Under the pieces are notes generated by a model. It did not search any database and had not been told where the DNA came from. It saw only the letters and a program-made list of their open reading frames with translations. The translations under genes were made by a program, and so were the position numbers. 64,000 bases of DNA from JAVBUP01 sp031555175 (GTDB lineage Bacteria > Bacillota_I > Bacilli_A > Erysipelotrichales > Coprobacillaceae), in contig JAVBUP010000048.1 in assembly GCA_031555175.1 (NCBI GenBank), positions 1-64,000 of the forward strand, in the 5' to 3' direction. Shown here piece after piece: positions 10,016-20,273 of the stretch. Position 1 is the stretch's first letter, and every line of letters starts with the position of its first letter.

Positions 10016-13000
10016 CGATAGTACTTACCTTTAATGTAATCATTTCTAAAACATCTAATAGCACTTTTACTGTATCTAGCGAAGATAATAACGCAACATT
10101 GTGTTCTACAGCTGCACGACGAATCATAAATCCATCTTGTTCTTTGTCAGCTGCCCCCATACTCATGGTATTAATAATATACTTAACATGCCCAGACTTT
10201 ATCCAATCTAGTATATCATCAGAACCAGATGAAATCTTTTCAACTACTTTACAACGGATATCATTTTCTTTCAAGAAATTAGCTGTCCCTGATGTAGCAA
10301 TTAAATTGAATCCTAATTCATAAAATCTTGTTGCTACTTTCAAAGCTTCATTCTTATCTTTATCTGAAACAGTAATAAATACTGTTCCATAATTACTAAT
10401 CTTCATTCCTGATGCTTGTAAAGCTTTATATAATGCTTTGTCAAGTGTATCATCGTAACCAATTGCTTCTCCTGTAGATTTCATTTCTGGGCCAAGAATT
10501 GCATCCAAACCACGTATTTTTGCAAATGAGAATGTTGGCACTTTTACGTAATAACGTTTATCTGGAGATTGTTTAACCTCAGTCTTATAGCCGAAGTACT
10601 TTAACTTTCTACCCATAATAACTTTAGTAGCAATATTTGCCATCGCAGTTTTTGTAGTCTTTGATAAAAATGGTACAGTACGGCTTGAACGAGGGTTTAC
10701 TTCAATAATGAATACATTTTCATTTTCATCTACAATGAATTGGATATTGAATAAACCTATAATTCCAATTTCCAATCCGAGCTTAGTAGTATATTCTTTA
10801 ATCTTTTCTTTTGCACGTTTTGAAATCGAATATGTAGGGTAAACCGAGATACTATCACCAGAATGGACACCCGTTTTTTCGATATGTTCCATTATCCCTG
10901 GAATGAAAACATCAACCCCATCACAAATAGCATCTACTTCAACTTCTTGACCAACAATATATTTATCAATTAGCACTGGTTGTTTTTCATCTATTTCAAC
11001 AGCAGTCGTTAAATACTTCATTAAATCTTCATCACTAGTAACAATTTGCATTGCCCTTCCGCCAAGTACATAACTTGGTCTTACTAATACTGGATAGCCA
11101 ACATTATTAGCTACTTCTATACCTTTTTCAATATTAGTTACTGCAGCACCATTTGGGCGAGGAATATCAAGTTTATTTAATACATGTTCAAAGGCATCTC
11201 TATTTTCAGCTTTTTCTATCGCTTCAACATCTGTACCGATTATCTTAACACCTAAATCATGTAGATCAGCAGCTAAATTAATTGCAGTTTGTCCACCTAA
11301 TTGCACTATTACTCCATCTGGTTGTTCATAATCAATAACATTCATTACATCTTCTACAGTTAATGGTTCAAAATATAATTTATCACTTGTCGTATAATCA
11401 GTTGAAACTGTTTCAGGATTATTATTGATTACAATCGCTTCATAGCCCTCTTCTTTAATAGCCCAAATCGCGTGAACTGTTGAATAATCAAATTCCACAC
11501 CTTGACCTATACGAATTGGTCCTGATCCTAATACAATAATCTTTTTATTATTGGTCTTAACTGATTCCTCAGTTTGAGCATGATATGAGCTATATAGATA
11601 TGGCAGTATTGTATTATCTTTACTTATACAAGAATCTACTTGTTGATACTTAGGATAAATATTATGCTCTTTTCTTAATATATAGATATCTTTTTGACTC
11701 ATATTCCATAATCTAGCAATAAAACTATCACTAATACCATATAATTTCGCTTTTGATAATACTTCAATATTTTCTTTGTTATCAAATATTTCTTGTTCAA
11801 AATCAATTACGTTTTTTAACTTTTGAATAAACCAACCATTAATACATGACAATTCTTCAATTGTCTGAACATCTACACCTTTTCTAAGTAATGATGCAAC
11901 TACAAATAATCTTTCATCATCTGGAGTTTTAACTCGTTCTAATAATTCATTAAGTGGCTGTCTATCAATCTTTTTCATTTGGAAATGATCAACTTTAATT
12001 TCTAAGCATCTTACACCCTTAAATAATGCTTCTTCAAATGAATTTCCAATAGCCATTATTTCTCCAGTAGCTTTCATTTGTGTTCCAAGTACTCTATTAG
12101 CAGCTTCAAACTTGTCAAATGGGAAGCGAGCTAATTTAATGACATAGTAATTACATTGGGGTTCAATATTACCAGGTCTATCTACTACTATTATCTCATC
12201 TAATGTATAACCTACTGCAATCTTAGCAGTAACTCTAGCAATTGGATAACCAGTTGCTTTAGAAGCTAAGGCAGATGATCTAGAGACACGTGGGTTAACC
12301 TCAATTACATAGTACTCATTACTATGTGGATTTAATGCATATTGCACATTACACCCACCCTCAATTTTTAAAGCACGAATCATTTTAAGAGCAGACTGCT
12401 TCAGCATTTCTCTAGTCTCTTTACTTAATGTTTGAATTGGAGCAACTACTGCTGAATCTCCTGTATGAATTCCAACTGGATCAATATTTTCCATATCACA
12501 AATAGCGATAGCGACATCCTTACTGTCACGCATTACCTCAAATTCAATTTCTTTGTAGCCGTACACTGATTTCTCAATCAAAACTTGATTAACAGGTGAT
12601 AAATCAATTCCCGAACTAGCAATCTCAATTAAATCATGATCATTATAAGCAAATCCACCACCAGTTCCACCAAGTGTGAAAGCTGGTCTAACAACTACTG
12701 GATAACCTATATTATGAGCATGTTCTAATGCTTCATCAACATGAGTAGCTGTATAACTCTTCAAAATTGGTTCTCCAATTTCTTCACATAACTCCCTAAA
12801 TAACTCTCTATCTTCAGCTTTTTGAATCGACTGCAATTTCGTTCCAAGTATATCAACACGACACTCATCAAGAATTCCTTTACTTGCCAATTGTACTACA
12901 AGATTAAGCCCAGTTTGTCCACCAAGTCCAGGCACTATTGCATCAGGTCTTTCTTTACGAATTATTTTAGCTAGATAATCCAGTGTTAATGGTTCCATAT

Positions 13001-13193
13001 ACACTTTATCTGCCATATTAGTATCAGTCATAATTGTAGCTGGATTTGAGTTTACTAATACTACCTGATAACCTTCTTCTTTTAAAGCAATACAAGCTTG
13101 AGTTCCAGCATAGTCAAATTCCGCTGCTTGACCAATAACAATTGGTCCAGAACCAATAACTAATATCTTCTTTATTTCTTTATTCCTAGGCAT
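10008..13193 (-). CDS. carB: carbamoyl phosphate synthase large subunit
   Basis: The protein is 1061 aa, full length. Two homologous ATP-grasp synthetase halves are visible: PRNKEIKKILVIGSGPIVIGQ at the start and KKIIVLGSGPIRIGQGVEFDYS at about residue 550. A C-terminal MGS-like allosteric domain (VFITVSDKDK, about 930 onward) follows. It makes carbamoyl phosphate from bicarbonate, 2 ATP and ammonia delivered by the CarA glutaminase. No carA is next to it: the upstream neighbour is pyrC with an 8-bp overlap and the downstream neighbour is pyrK. Confidence 0.97.
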
Positions 13194-14487
13194 GTTTTAT
13201 TCCTTCTTTCATTTCCATTATGTTAATGAGTTTCCCATTAATTATCATATACTCAACTTCTCCAAATACTTTTTGACCAATAAATGGTGTATTGACTGAT
13301 TTCGAAACTATATCTTCTTCTTTAATTTCATATTCTTTATTTAAATCAATAATCGCTAAATTAGCTTCAAATCCCTTTTTAAGCATATGAGGAACCCCTA
13401 ATATTCTGGAAGGATTAGTAGTTAATGCATCAAGCAAAGTATGAAGTGGCACGTAATTATTCTTAACTAAATATGTATAAAGTAGTGGAAAAGCATGTTG
13501 CAATCCAATTATTCCAAACGGTGCTTTTTTAATACCCTGCACCTTTTCTTCCTTGCTATGCGGGGCGTGATCAGTCGCAATGACTTGAATTACTCCATCT
13601 CTTAAGCCTTTTATTAATGCTTCCCTATCTTCGATACTTCTTAATGGTGGATTCATTTTGAAATTGGCATCATCAGCAGGTATGATTGCATCCGTTAATA
13701 GTAAATGATGAGGCGTAACTTCTCCAGAGACCAATAATCTTCGCTGCTTAGCTTCAGTCATCGCCTTGACCGATTCTTTAGTAGATATATGGCAGATATG
13801 ATATTGGGCATGTGTTCCAACTAAGTTATCTAAATCTCGTTCTACTTGCTTATATTCAGAGGCACTATTTATTCCTACATAATTATTAACTTCTGCAAAT
13901 TTACCATCATGAACACAACCACCAGGTTTTAGTTCGCTTTCATCCTCACAATGAGCAACAATTATTGAATTTAGCTTAGCAACTTTTTGCATGGCCTCTT
14001 TCATCATAGAACTACTTTGAATTCCTTTACCATCATCGCTAAATCCAACGACTATTTTCTTTTCTAATAATTTCTCCATATCAACAAGTTCTTTACCAGC
14101 TAGTCCTTTAGTAATAGCTGCATATGTATATGTATTAACAAATGCTTGCTCCTCAACTAATTTCTCAAATTCTTCTACTACTTCTACAGTATCCATCACA
14201 GGGTTAGTATTGGCCATCGCAACAACATGACTATATCCTCCAAGTAACGCCGATTTCGTTCCACTAGCAACAGTTTCTTTATACTCATAACCTGGACTTC
14301 GTAAATGCGTGTGCATATCCACAAATCCCAAACACACTAATTTATCGGAGCAGTTTAGTACTTCCATCTCATCAGTTTGTTCAATATATCCAATAGATGA
14401 AATATGCCCATCAACAATTAAAATATCTTTGATAGTTAAATTAGAATCTATATAGGCTGTAGCTTCTTTAAGTAATAGTTTACTCAT
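13186..14487 (-). CDS. pyrC: dihydroorotase
   Basis: The protein is 433 aa, class I dihydroorotase of the amidohydrolase superfamily. It cyclises carbamoyl aspartate to dihydroorotate. Zinc ligands are seen in DMHTHLRSPGYEYKET, in VAHCEDESEL and HICHISTKES, and the catalytic Asp in VIATDHAPHS. It overlaps both pyrB upstream and carB downstream by 8 bp, so the carA position between pyrC and carB has been closed up completely. Confidence 0.95.
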   Translation of the reverse strand: MSKLLLKEATAYIDSNLTIKDILIVDGHISSIGYIEQTDEMEVLNCSDKLVCLGFVDMHTHLRSPGYEYKETVASGTKSALLGGYSHVVAMANTNPVMDTVEVVEEFEKLVEEQAFVNTYTYAAITKGLAGKELVDMEKLLEKKIVVGFSDDGKGIQSSSMMKEAMQKVAKLNSIIVAHCEDESELKPGGCVHDGKFAEVNNYVGINSASEYKQVERDLDNLVGTHAQYHICHISTKESVKAMTEAKQRRLLVSGEVTPHHLLLTDAIIPADDANFKMNPPLRSIEDREALIKGLRDGVIQVIATDHAPHSKEEKVQGIKKAPFGIIGLQHAFPLLYTYLVKNNYVPLHTLLDALTTNPSRILGVPHMLKKGFEANLAIIDLNKEYEIKEEDIVSKSVNTPFIGQKVFGEVEYMIINGKLINIMEMKEGIKHA

Positions 14488-15352
14488 GACCTAACACCAT
14501 ATTTAATAACGCCATTCTAATATAAACGCCATTTTCCATTTGCTTATAAATTCTTGATTGCTTACATTCTACTAATTCACTATCAATTTCTTCATTACGA
14601 ATAAATGGTGCAGGATGCATAATAATTGCATTACTTTTCATTTTGGCATATCTTGCTTTAGATAAACCATATTGTCTATGATACTCTTCCATTTTTAGAT
14701 TAGATAATGTTTCATGTCTCTCTCTTTGGACACGAAGTAGCATTACGATATCAACTTGATCAATAATTTTATCAAATTCTACATAATTTAAATCATCTTC
14801 TTTACATTCAATTGGGCCACTGGTATAAACTTCCATTCCTAAACGCCTCATTACTTCATAATTAGTATGAGCTACACGACTATGTTTAATATCACCAACA
14901 ATAACACATTTCAAGCCCTTAAAATAACCAAACTCTTGATATATAGTATATAGATCTAATAATGACTGGCTCGGATGGTTTCCTGTTCCATCTCCACCAT
15001 TTAAAATTGGCGCTTTAATTTTACCAATTAGCTCATTAAAATACTCATTACGGCTTGAACGAATAACAAAGGCATCGACGTTAAATGAATCAAAAGTTTT
15101 AACAGTATCATATAATGTTTCTCCTTTTAATAAACTAGAATTACTAGTTTCAAGATTCATAGTTTTACAACCAAGTCTTAATGCTGCAGTTTCAAAGCTA
15201 TAATGAGTACGAGTTGATGGTTCGAAAAATAGATTGGCGACAATCTTTTTTCCTTGATAATCGACTTTATTACCATTTTCAAATTCTTTAGCCAAGTTAA
15301 TAATATCCATAATTTGGCTTATTTCAAAATCACTTAATCGAGTTACATTCAT
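14480..15352 (-). CDS. pyrB: aspartate carbamoyltransferase catalytic subunit
   Basis: The protein is 290 aa. It joins carbamoyl phosphate and aspartate, the committed step. The carbamoyl phosphate loop FFEPSTRTHYSFE is at about 43-55, and HPAPFIRNEEID and DGTGNHPSQSLLD are usual active-site segments. No pyrI regulatory subunit is present, as in other Bacillota. AGGGGG stands before the ATG, just downstream of the leader terminator. It is the first gene of the operon. Confidence 0.95.
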   Translation of the reverse strand: MNVTRLSDFEISQIMDIINLAKEFENGNKVDYQGKKIVANLFFEPSTRTHYSFETAALRLGCKTMNLETSNSSLLKGETLYDTVKTFDSFNVDAFVIRSSRNEYFNELIGKIKAPILNGGDGTGNHPSQSLLDLYTIYQEFGYFKGLKCVIVGDIKHSRVAHTNYEVMRRLGMEVYTSGPIECKEDDLNYVEFDKIIDQVDIVMLLRVQRERHETLSNLKMEEYHRQYGLSKARYAKMKSNAIIMHPAPFIRNEEIDSELVECKQSRIYKQMENGVYIRMALLNMVLGHE

Positions 15353-15371
15353 TTTAATACCCCCTAATATA

Positions 15372-15398
15372 TAAAAAATACCGTTCTAGGAACGGTAT
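15372..15398 (-). terminator. attenuator terminator in the pyr leader
   Basis: On the minus strand TACCGTTC pairs perfectly with GAACGGTA (15379-15397) and is followed by six T. It lies about 20 bases before the pyrB ribosome site, where a PyrR-controlled terminator is expected. Confidence 0.8.
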
Positions 15399-15406
15399 AA
15401 TATACT

Positions 15407-15432
15407 CAAAAAAGTTTTGTGTTAAACAAAAC
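15407..15432 (-). terminator. second hairpin with T-run in the pyr leader
   Basis: On the minus strand GTTTTGT pairs with ACAAAAC across TTAAC, followed by TTTTTT. It is AU-rich and weaker than the hairpin at 15379-15397. It could be a second terminator or half of the antiterminator. Confidence 0.5.
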
Positions 15433-15439
15433 AGCAATT

Positions 15440-15478
15440 ATATCCTTCCTAGTCTCTCTGGACTAACTTAAAGGTCTT
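15440..15478 (-). promoter_or_regulatory. PyrR-binding RNA hairpin (pyr leader)
   Basis: The minus-strand RNA contains AGUCCAGAGAGACU within a hairpin closed by CCUU...AAGG. It is close to the well-known PyrR recognition loop AGUCCAGAGAGGCU of Bacillota pyr leaders. PyrR with UMP would stabilise this hairpin and favour termination downstream. pyrR itself is not in the window. Confidence 0.8.
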
Positions 15479-15491
15479 TTTCTTCTTTAGT

Positions 15492-15520
15492 AGTATAGCA
15501 TTTTTATTTTAAAATAACAA
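15492..15520 (-). promoter_or_regulatory. pyr operon promoter
   Basis: On the minus strand TTGTTA, a 17-bp spacer and TATACT, with TG one base upstream of the -10 (TGCTATACT). It would start transcription just upstream of the PyrR hairpin. Confidence 0.7.
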
Positions 15521-15565
15521 TCATTTACCCAAAATAAATGGTATAATTTTATTGAGGTGAATAAT

Positions 15566-16102
15566 ATGGAATTTAGTAAAGTTATTGAAAATAGAAGAAG
15601 TATTAGAAAATATAAAAGTGATAAAGTAGAACAAAGCATGATTGATGAAATACTATATCATGGCAGTTTAGCTCCATCATCTAAGAATCGCCAACCGTGG
15701 AGATTTGTTGTATTACAAGATAATTTAAAAGATGAGGTGGCAGACTTAATGATCAATGCAATGAAAGGCGAAGAAATAACAGCTAAAAGTAACTCTGTTA
15801 TCTATACTGCCAATATTATCAAGCAAGCCCCAGCCCTAATTATGATTTATCTTGATACTGATAAAAATTGGTTCATGTCAGATGGGATCTCAGGAAGTGC
15901 ATGTATTGAAAACATGTGTTTAAGTGCTACAAACTTAGGGCTAGGCTCTTTATGGATAGCAGATGTACTGTTTGCAGAGAAAGAAATTTCAAAATTATTA
16001 AAAGCAAAGCAATATCGTTTGTTATCAGCCATCACTATTGGATATAGCGACGAAGACCCTAAGCAAAGACCTAGGAAAAATTTAAATGAAGTAATCCTAT
16101 AA
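15566..16102 (+). CDS. nitroreductase family protein
   Basis: The protein is 178 aa. It is an FMN-binding NAD(P)H oxidoreductase of the nitroreductase superfamily: ENRRSIRKYKSDKVE at the N-terminus binds FMN phosphate, followed by APSSKNRQPWRFVVL, and later ATNLGLGSLWI and AITIGYSDEDPKQRPRK. GAGGTG is placed properly for ATG 15566; the in-frame GTG at 15557 is inside the ribosome site. An extended -10 (TGGTATAAT, 15539-15547) precedes it. It is divergent from the pyr operon. The substrate is unknown. Confidence 0.9.
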   Translation: MEFSKVIENRRSIRKYKSDKVEQSMIDEILYHGSLAPSSKNRQPWRFVVLQDNLKDEVADLMINAMKGEEITAKSNSVIYTANIIKQAPALIMIYLDTDKNWFMSDGISGSACIENMCLSATNLGLGSLWIADVLFAEKEISKLLKAKQYRLLSAITIGYSDEDPKQRPRKNLNEVIL

Positions 16103-16112
16103 TGCAAAAATA

Positions 16113-16142
16113 AAGTTATACTATTTAAAATTAGTATAACTT
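16113..16142. terminator. bidirectional terminator
   Basis: AAGTTATACTA (16113-16123) pairs perfectly with TAGTATAACTT (16132-16142), between the convergent nitroreductase and small membrane protein genes. Confidence 0.65.
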
Positions 16143-16144
16143 AT

Positions 16145-16330
16145 TTATTTCTTATAGATTAATGCAATAATGAATGCTCCACATAGAATCAATATGTCGA
16201 CAATTATTTGAAGAGTTAGGGTGTTATTATCAAAAAGATTAGTAAAGAATGTAGTTTTAGTTGCAACATAAACACTAAGTATCCCTATTATGCTAACTAC
16301 AATAAGTAGTATTCTCTTTCTTCCCCTCAT
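16145..16330 (-). CDS. small two-helix membrane protein
   Basis: The protein is 61 aa with two hydrophobic helices (about 7-24 and 38-58), starting MRGRKRILLIVV and ending IALIYKK. AAGGGG before the ATG and its own terminator support that it is real. I do not recognise the family. Confidence 0.6.
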   Translation of the reverse strand: MRGRKRILLIVVSIIGILSVYVATKTTFFTNLFDNNTLTLQIIVDILILCGAFIIALIYKK

Positions 16331-16411
16331 AAATTATCCCCTTACGCTTTATTTATTTTATTATTATAAAGCTTTATTAGCTACAAAAGTGCAACAAGTT
16401 AAAAATATGAA

Positions 16412-16436
16412 ATAAAAAAGATGCCATAATGGCATC
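16412..16436 (-). terminator. terminator of the XRE regulator gene
   Basis: GATGCC pairs with GGCATC, and the minus strand continues with TTTTTTATT. Confidence 0.6.
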
Positions 16437-16448
16437 ATATAACTCAAA

Positions 16449-17063
16449 TTAATATAGCTGTTCATCTCTATGGTTTTTAGAATAGAAATACATTCTAATT
16501 GCTGCATAAGCCAAAACGCAACCAATTATAAATACAACAAAAGCAACTCCATAGAATAACCCACTAAATGGGTTAGTAAAATTTATCTGAGGAGTACCCC
16601 ACCCACCTTCAAATAGTTCTGAAGGAAATCCGCCAGTTATTCCATTAGAAATATTTTTACCAAAGTTATTGAACATTGATGTTGCGAAGTATGCGAAAGC
16701 AGAAAACATAAACGCTCCAAAGGCATGCCATGCTAAATAAATAGAGCCTGCCAGTGACCATTTTGATTTATCATTTAGGCTTCTAAATATTTGAGATTTC
16801 TTCATGCTTTGATATGAGTTTTCCATTTTTGTCTCCTTAAAATCATATCTGTCTTCTTTTTTCTCTTGCTTTCCTAATAGCAAATAATCAGAGTTAACAT
16901 CAAATATCTCACACATCTTAATAATGTTATCAGTATCAGGATTGCTTTGGCATAGTTCCCAACGCGATACAGCCTGCCTTGACACATTCAATCTATCTGC
17001 TAATTGTTCTTGACTCATTCCAGCTTTTCGACGACACTCAATAATTCTTTCTCCTATACTCAT
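16449..17063 (-). CDS. XRE-family regulator with two membrane helices
   Basis: The protein is 204 aa. Residues 5-60 are an XRE helix-turn-helix (CRRKAGMSQEQLADRLNV, then SRQAVSRWEL). Residues 107-130 and 165-192 are hydrophobic and probably cross the membrane. It resembles regulators that place a DNA-binding domain in front of a small membrane sensor. GGAGGGAG stands before the ATG. The nearby small membrane protein (16145-16330) may belong to the same unit, but a terminator separates them. Target genes are unknown. Confidence 0.8.
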   Translation of the reverse strand: MSIGERIIECRRKAGMSQEQLADRLNVSRQAVSRWELCQSNPDTDNIIKMCEIFDVNSDYLLLGKQEKKEDRYDFKETKMENSYQSMKKSQIFRSLNDKSKWSLAGSIYLAWHAFGAFMFSAFAYFATSMFNNFGKNISNGITGGFPSELFEGGWGTPQINFTNPFSGLFYGVAFVVFIIGCVLAYAAIRMYFYSKNHRDEQLY

Positions 17064-17158
17064 AAATACTCCCTCCTGTGTTATAACTATATTATATTTA
17101 ATAGTAACTTGCTTTCTACCAAATTGCTATAGAATTTTGTCAACTATGGGTTGCTAAA

Positions 17159-17866
17159 CTACTTTATTATGTCTTTAACTACTTCACTAGCGATAATTAA
17201 TCCAACAACAGATGGTATAAAAGATATGCTACCAGGAATTTGCTTATGATTATCATCCATAATAATTATTGGATTTGGTGTTATTGGTTGTTCTTGTGAA
17301 TAGACTACTTTACATTTAGTAATATTTCTTTTCTTTAGTTCTCTTCTCATTACTTTAGCAAGTGGACAAATTGATGTTTGATTAATATCAACTACTTCAA
17401 AACGTGTAGGATCAAGTTTATTACCAGCCCCCATGGATGAAATAACTGGGACAGCTGCTTCTTGAGCTCTTACAATTATCTCTATTTTTGCTGATATTGT
17501 ATCAACTGCATCAACAACATAGTCATATTTATTAAAATCAAATTGATTACTATTAGATGGCAACAAAAAAGTTTGATGTATTTCAACAATAGCATTAGGA
17601 TTTATTTCAAGAATTCTATCCCTCATCACTTCAACTTTTGGTAGACCAACGGTTTTAGTAGTAGCGATAATCTGCCTATTAATATTGGATACTGAAATAA
17701 TGTCATTATCTACAAGTATGAAATGGCCAATGCCTACTCTAGCTAATGCTTCACACGCATAGCCACCTACACCGCCCACACCAAAAACAGCAACTGTTTT
17801 ATCAGCTAGTATTTGCACTTTTTCTTCAGTTAATAATAATGATGTTCGTGATGTCCATTCTTGCAT
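17159..17866 (-). CDS. tcdA: tRNA threonylcarbamoyladenosine dehydratase
   Basis: The protein is 235 aa of the ThiF/E1-like family. VAVFGVGGVGGYACEALARVG is the nucleotide-binding loop, and DNDIISVSNINRQIIAT has the conserved Asp and Arg that position ATP. TcdA uses ATP to close the t6A side chain into cyclic ct6A at position 37 of ANN-reading tRNAs. Length and the late segment CKVVYSQEQP fit TcdA (YgdL) better than MoeB or ThiF, but some doubt stays because the family is broad. It stands alone between terminators. Confidence 0.85.
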   Translation of the reverse strand: MQEWTSRTSLLLTEEKVQILADKTVAVFGVGGVGGYACEALARVGIGHFILVDNDIISVSNINRQIIATTKTVGLPKVEVMRDRILEINPNAIVEIHQTFLLPSNSNQFDFNKYDYVVDAVDTISAKIEIIVRAQEAAVPVISSMGAGNKLDPTRFEVVDINQTSICPLAKVMRRELKKRNITKCKVVYSQEQPITPNPIIIMDDNHKQIPGSISFIPSVVGLIIASEVVKDIIK

Positions 17867-17882
17867 TGTTTTTCTCCTAATT

Positions 17883-17907
17883 AAAAAAGAATCATTGATT
17901 CTTTTTT
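17883..17907. terminator. terminator after the ABC importer operon
   Basis: AAAAAAGAATC pairs with GATTCTTTTTT around ATT. It ends the minus-strand importer operon and may also work on the plus strand. Confidence 0.75.
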
Positions 17908-17925
17908 ATTGTACCTTAAGTTTGG

Positions 17926-19515
17926 TTAGACATCAAGTCGTGCTTGATATACTTTTACTATTACATTAATAACTAAAATAACAAGCGACACTACTATTGC
18001 TCCTTCAGTATAAGCAATATCATTAAAGTTTGTTATCTGAATTGATAATGTTTTAGTGATACTGTTATATAAGAACGAAATAGCTGAGATGGTAATCATT
18101 GCATTAGTAAAGAAATATACAAACATATCCGTTAATAATTTCCTTGATTGTGGAGCGATGATATCCAACATTGTTTCTTTAAAACTCGCTCCTAATGTGA
18201 TGGCTGTACTTTCTAAGTTAGGGTTTAACTGTTTAAAATGATTTACTGCCATTAGATACGGAGAGGCAATAAAGTGCATAATGTTAACTACTATTAATAT
18301 TGAAAATGTATTATATAAATATGTTCCTCTAAAGAATAATACATAGGCAACCCCTAAAGCTAGTCCTGGTACTGCCATTGATAATAATATCAAGAAGTGT
18401 GTAAATGAAGCTACTTTTCCAGCATTGGCTCTTACTACTAAATACGCCACGAAGAAAGCTATCACACATCCAAGTAGTGATGTCACTAGCCCAATAAACA
18501 CAGTATTATTTATTAATGCCAGCAAATCATTATTTACTATTACTTTATAGAAATGATCGAGAGTTAATGAAAAATCATATGGCCATAATTTAATAAATGG
18601 TGTTACGATTACCACTAACATTGGTAACATGATTAAAATTGATACTATCCAAAATGATATAGTAGTTAATAGCGAACTTCGCTCTTTCTTAATTGCAAGC
18701 TTATTATGTTTTGAAGCAATTTGTTTTCTACCAAAATAGAATATATCCATGAAGAAAGAAATTATTGATGGGGCTAATAACACTAACGCGATTACCGCAC
18801 CATAATTGAAATTTTGTAGCCCAATTACATTTTGATAGAGTAAGACCGGTAGGACAATGAAGTTTCCACCAACAGATAACGCTACCCCATAATCAGTAAA
18901 TACCATAGTGAAAGCTACGATAAAAGCAGAAAATACTGCATATTTTGTGACTGGCAAAATGAAGTCAAATAGTCTTTGCCGATGATTTGCTCCCATTACC
19001 TCATCTAATTCAAATAGACGATAATCTAGTGAAGCTAGTGCTGAATCAATAATTAGAAATGCTGCTGGAAAAGCATATAACACGCTCCCTAAAACTATTC
19101 CATTTGCACCATAAAGTTCAAATGACAATCCAAATACTTTAGTCATGATTCCTTGTTGACCAAACAAATAGATAAGTGCCATACCATGTGTCATTGAGGG
19201 CACAAGCATAGGCAAGACCATAATGAACCTTAATGCCTTTTTAAATCTTGAACTGCATTTAAGTTCAATATAATAACTACATACATATGCTAATACAACA
19301 GCAATGATACTAGCAATGGCTGAAGAAATGATTGAGTTAAATGTTGCCTTTTGAGCTTGATTACTAGAGAATACATCAATAAAGTTCTGAAAAGCTCCAT
19401 TACTATTACTAAACCCATTCGCCAATAACATTGTCACTGGAAATACTAATCCAATTAATAAGAGTGCACAAATGAAATACAACCAGATTTTATTCTTTGC
19501 TGCCCATTTTGTCAT
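17926..19515 (-). CDS. ABC importer permease, duplicated (aminoethylphosphonate/iron type)
   Basis: The protein is 529 aa, two permease domains in one chain with about 12 helices. Each half has the permease-ATPase contact loop (around DEVMGANHRQRLFDFILP and TLGASFKETMLDIIAP, both with the EAA-like Gly). The fused layout is usual for FbpB/PhnV-like permeases moving ferric iron, thiamine or 2-aminoethylphosphonate. Start overlaps the ATPase gene end by 4 bp. Context with a LicC-like nucleotidyltransferase favours an organophosphonate or choline-like substrate over iron; this is inference. Confidence 0.88.
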   Translation of the reverse strand: MTKWAAKNKIWLYFICALLLIGLVFPVTMLLANGFSNSNGAFQNFIDVFSSNQAQKATFNSIISSAIASIIAVVLAYVCSYYIELKCSSRFKKALRFIMVLPMLVPSMTHGMALIYLFGQQGIMTKVFGLSFELYGANGIVLGSVLYAFPAAFLIIDSALASLDYRLFELDEVMGANHRQRLFDFILPVTKYAVFSAFIVAFTMVFTDYGVALSVGGNFIVLPVLLYQNVIGLQNFNYGAVIALVLLAPSIISFFMDIFYFGRKQIASKHNKLAIKKERSSLLTTISFWIVSILIMLPMLVVIVTPFIKLWPYDFSLTLDHFYKVIVNNDLLALINNTVFIGLVTSLLGCVIAFFVAYLVVRANAGKVASFTHFLILLSMAVPGLALGVAYVLFFRGTYLYNTFSILIVVNIMHFIASPYLMAVNHFKQLNPNLESTAITLGASFKETMLDIIAPQSRKLLTDMFVYFFTNAMITISAISFLYNSITKTLSIQITNFNDIAYTEGAIVVSLVILVINVIVKVYQARLDV

Positions 19516-20273
19516 TTGCGTAGCTCTTCTACATATTTATATCTTTTATTAATTTGTGCGACTACAAACGTCTTAATAAATTCACTTGTTGCTTTATTAA
19601 AGATTTCAAATGGAGATCCAATCATCTCAACATTCCCTTCATTCATTACAATTACTTTATCACTCAAACTTAGTGCTTCTTCTTGATCATGAGTAACCAT
19701 AATCATTGTAATATTGAAATCTTTTTGTAATTGTTTTAACTCTTCATGCAGCGTTACTTTTACTTGCGCATCTAATGCAGAGAATGGTTCATCTAAAAGT
19801 ATAACTTTACTATCCATTACTAATGCTCTTGCTATTGCTACACGTTGTTGTTGGCCACCAGATAACTCAATAGGATATTTTGAAACATGTTCAGATAATC
19901 CTACTTTTTCAATAATCTCATTAGCTTTATCTCTCATATCTTTTTGATTTAGACCTTTAATTTTCAATCCATATACGACATTTTGATAAACATTCATATG
20001 CGAAAATAACGCATAATCTTGAAATACAATTGAAAAATCTCTTTTTGATGGCTCTAAATCAGTAATATCTATTCCATCTTTATATATTTTCCCAGCTGTA
20101 GGTTGTTCTAACCCCATTAAAATCCTTAATAGTGTAGTTTTACCACAACCTGAAGGACCAAGTATTGATACAAATTCTCCATGATTAATATCTAGAGAGA
20201 CATTTTTTAATACATCTACTCCATTTTTAAATGATTTACTAACGCCTAATATTTGAATAAATTGATTACTCAT
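19512..20273 (-). CDS. ABC importer ATP-binding protein
   Basis: The protein is 253 aa. Walker A GPSGCGKTT, Q-loop IVFQDYALF, signature LSGGQQQRVAIARAL, Walker B VILLDEP and switch His in VTHDQEEAL are all complete. It powers the permease encoded next. It belongs to the PotA/FbpC/PhnT group but lacks the long C-terminal TOBE regulatory domain of about 100 aa, so it is a short form. It overlaps both neighbours (8 bp with the binding protein, 4 bp with the permease). Confidence 0.92.
   Translation of the reverse strand: MSNQFIQILGVSKSFKNGVDVLKNVSLDINHGEFVSILGPSGCGKTTLLRILMGLEQPTAGKIYKDGIDITDLEPSKRDFSIVFQDYALFSHMNVYQNVVYGLKIKGLNQKDMRDKANEIIEKVGLSEHVSKYPIELSGGQQQRVAIARALVMDSKVILLDEPFSALDAQVKVTLHEELKQLQKDFNITMIMVTHDQEEALSLSDKVIVMNEGNVEMIGSPFEIFNKATSEFIKTFVVAQINKRYKYVEELRK

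Noticed and set aside
13186..13193. carA hidden between pyrC and carB
   Set aside because: The two genes overlap by 8 bp, so there is no room; no other frame in the operon has a glutaminase domain.
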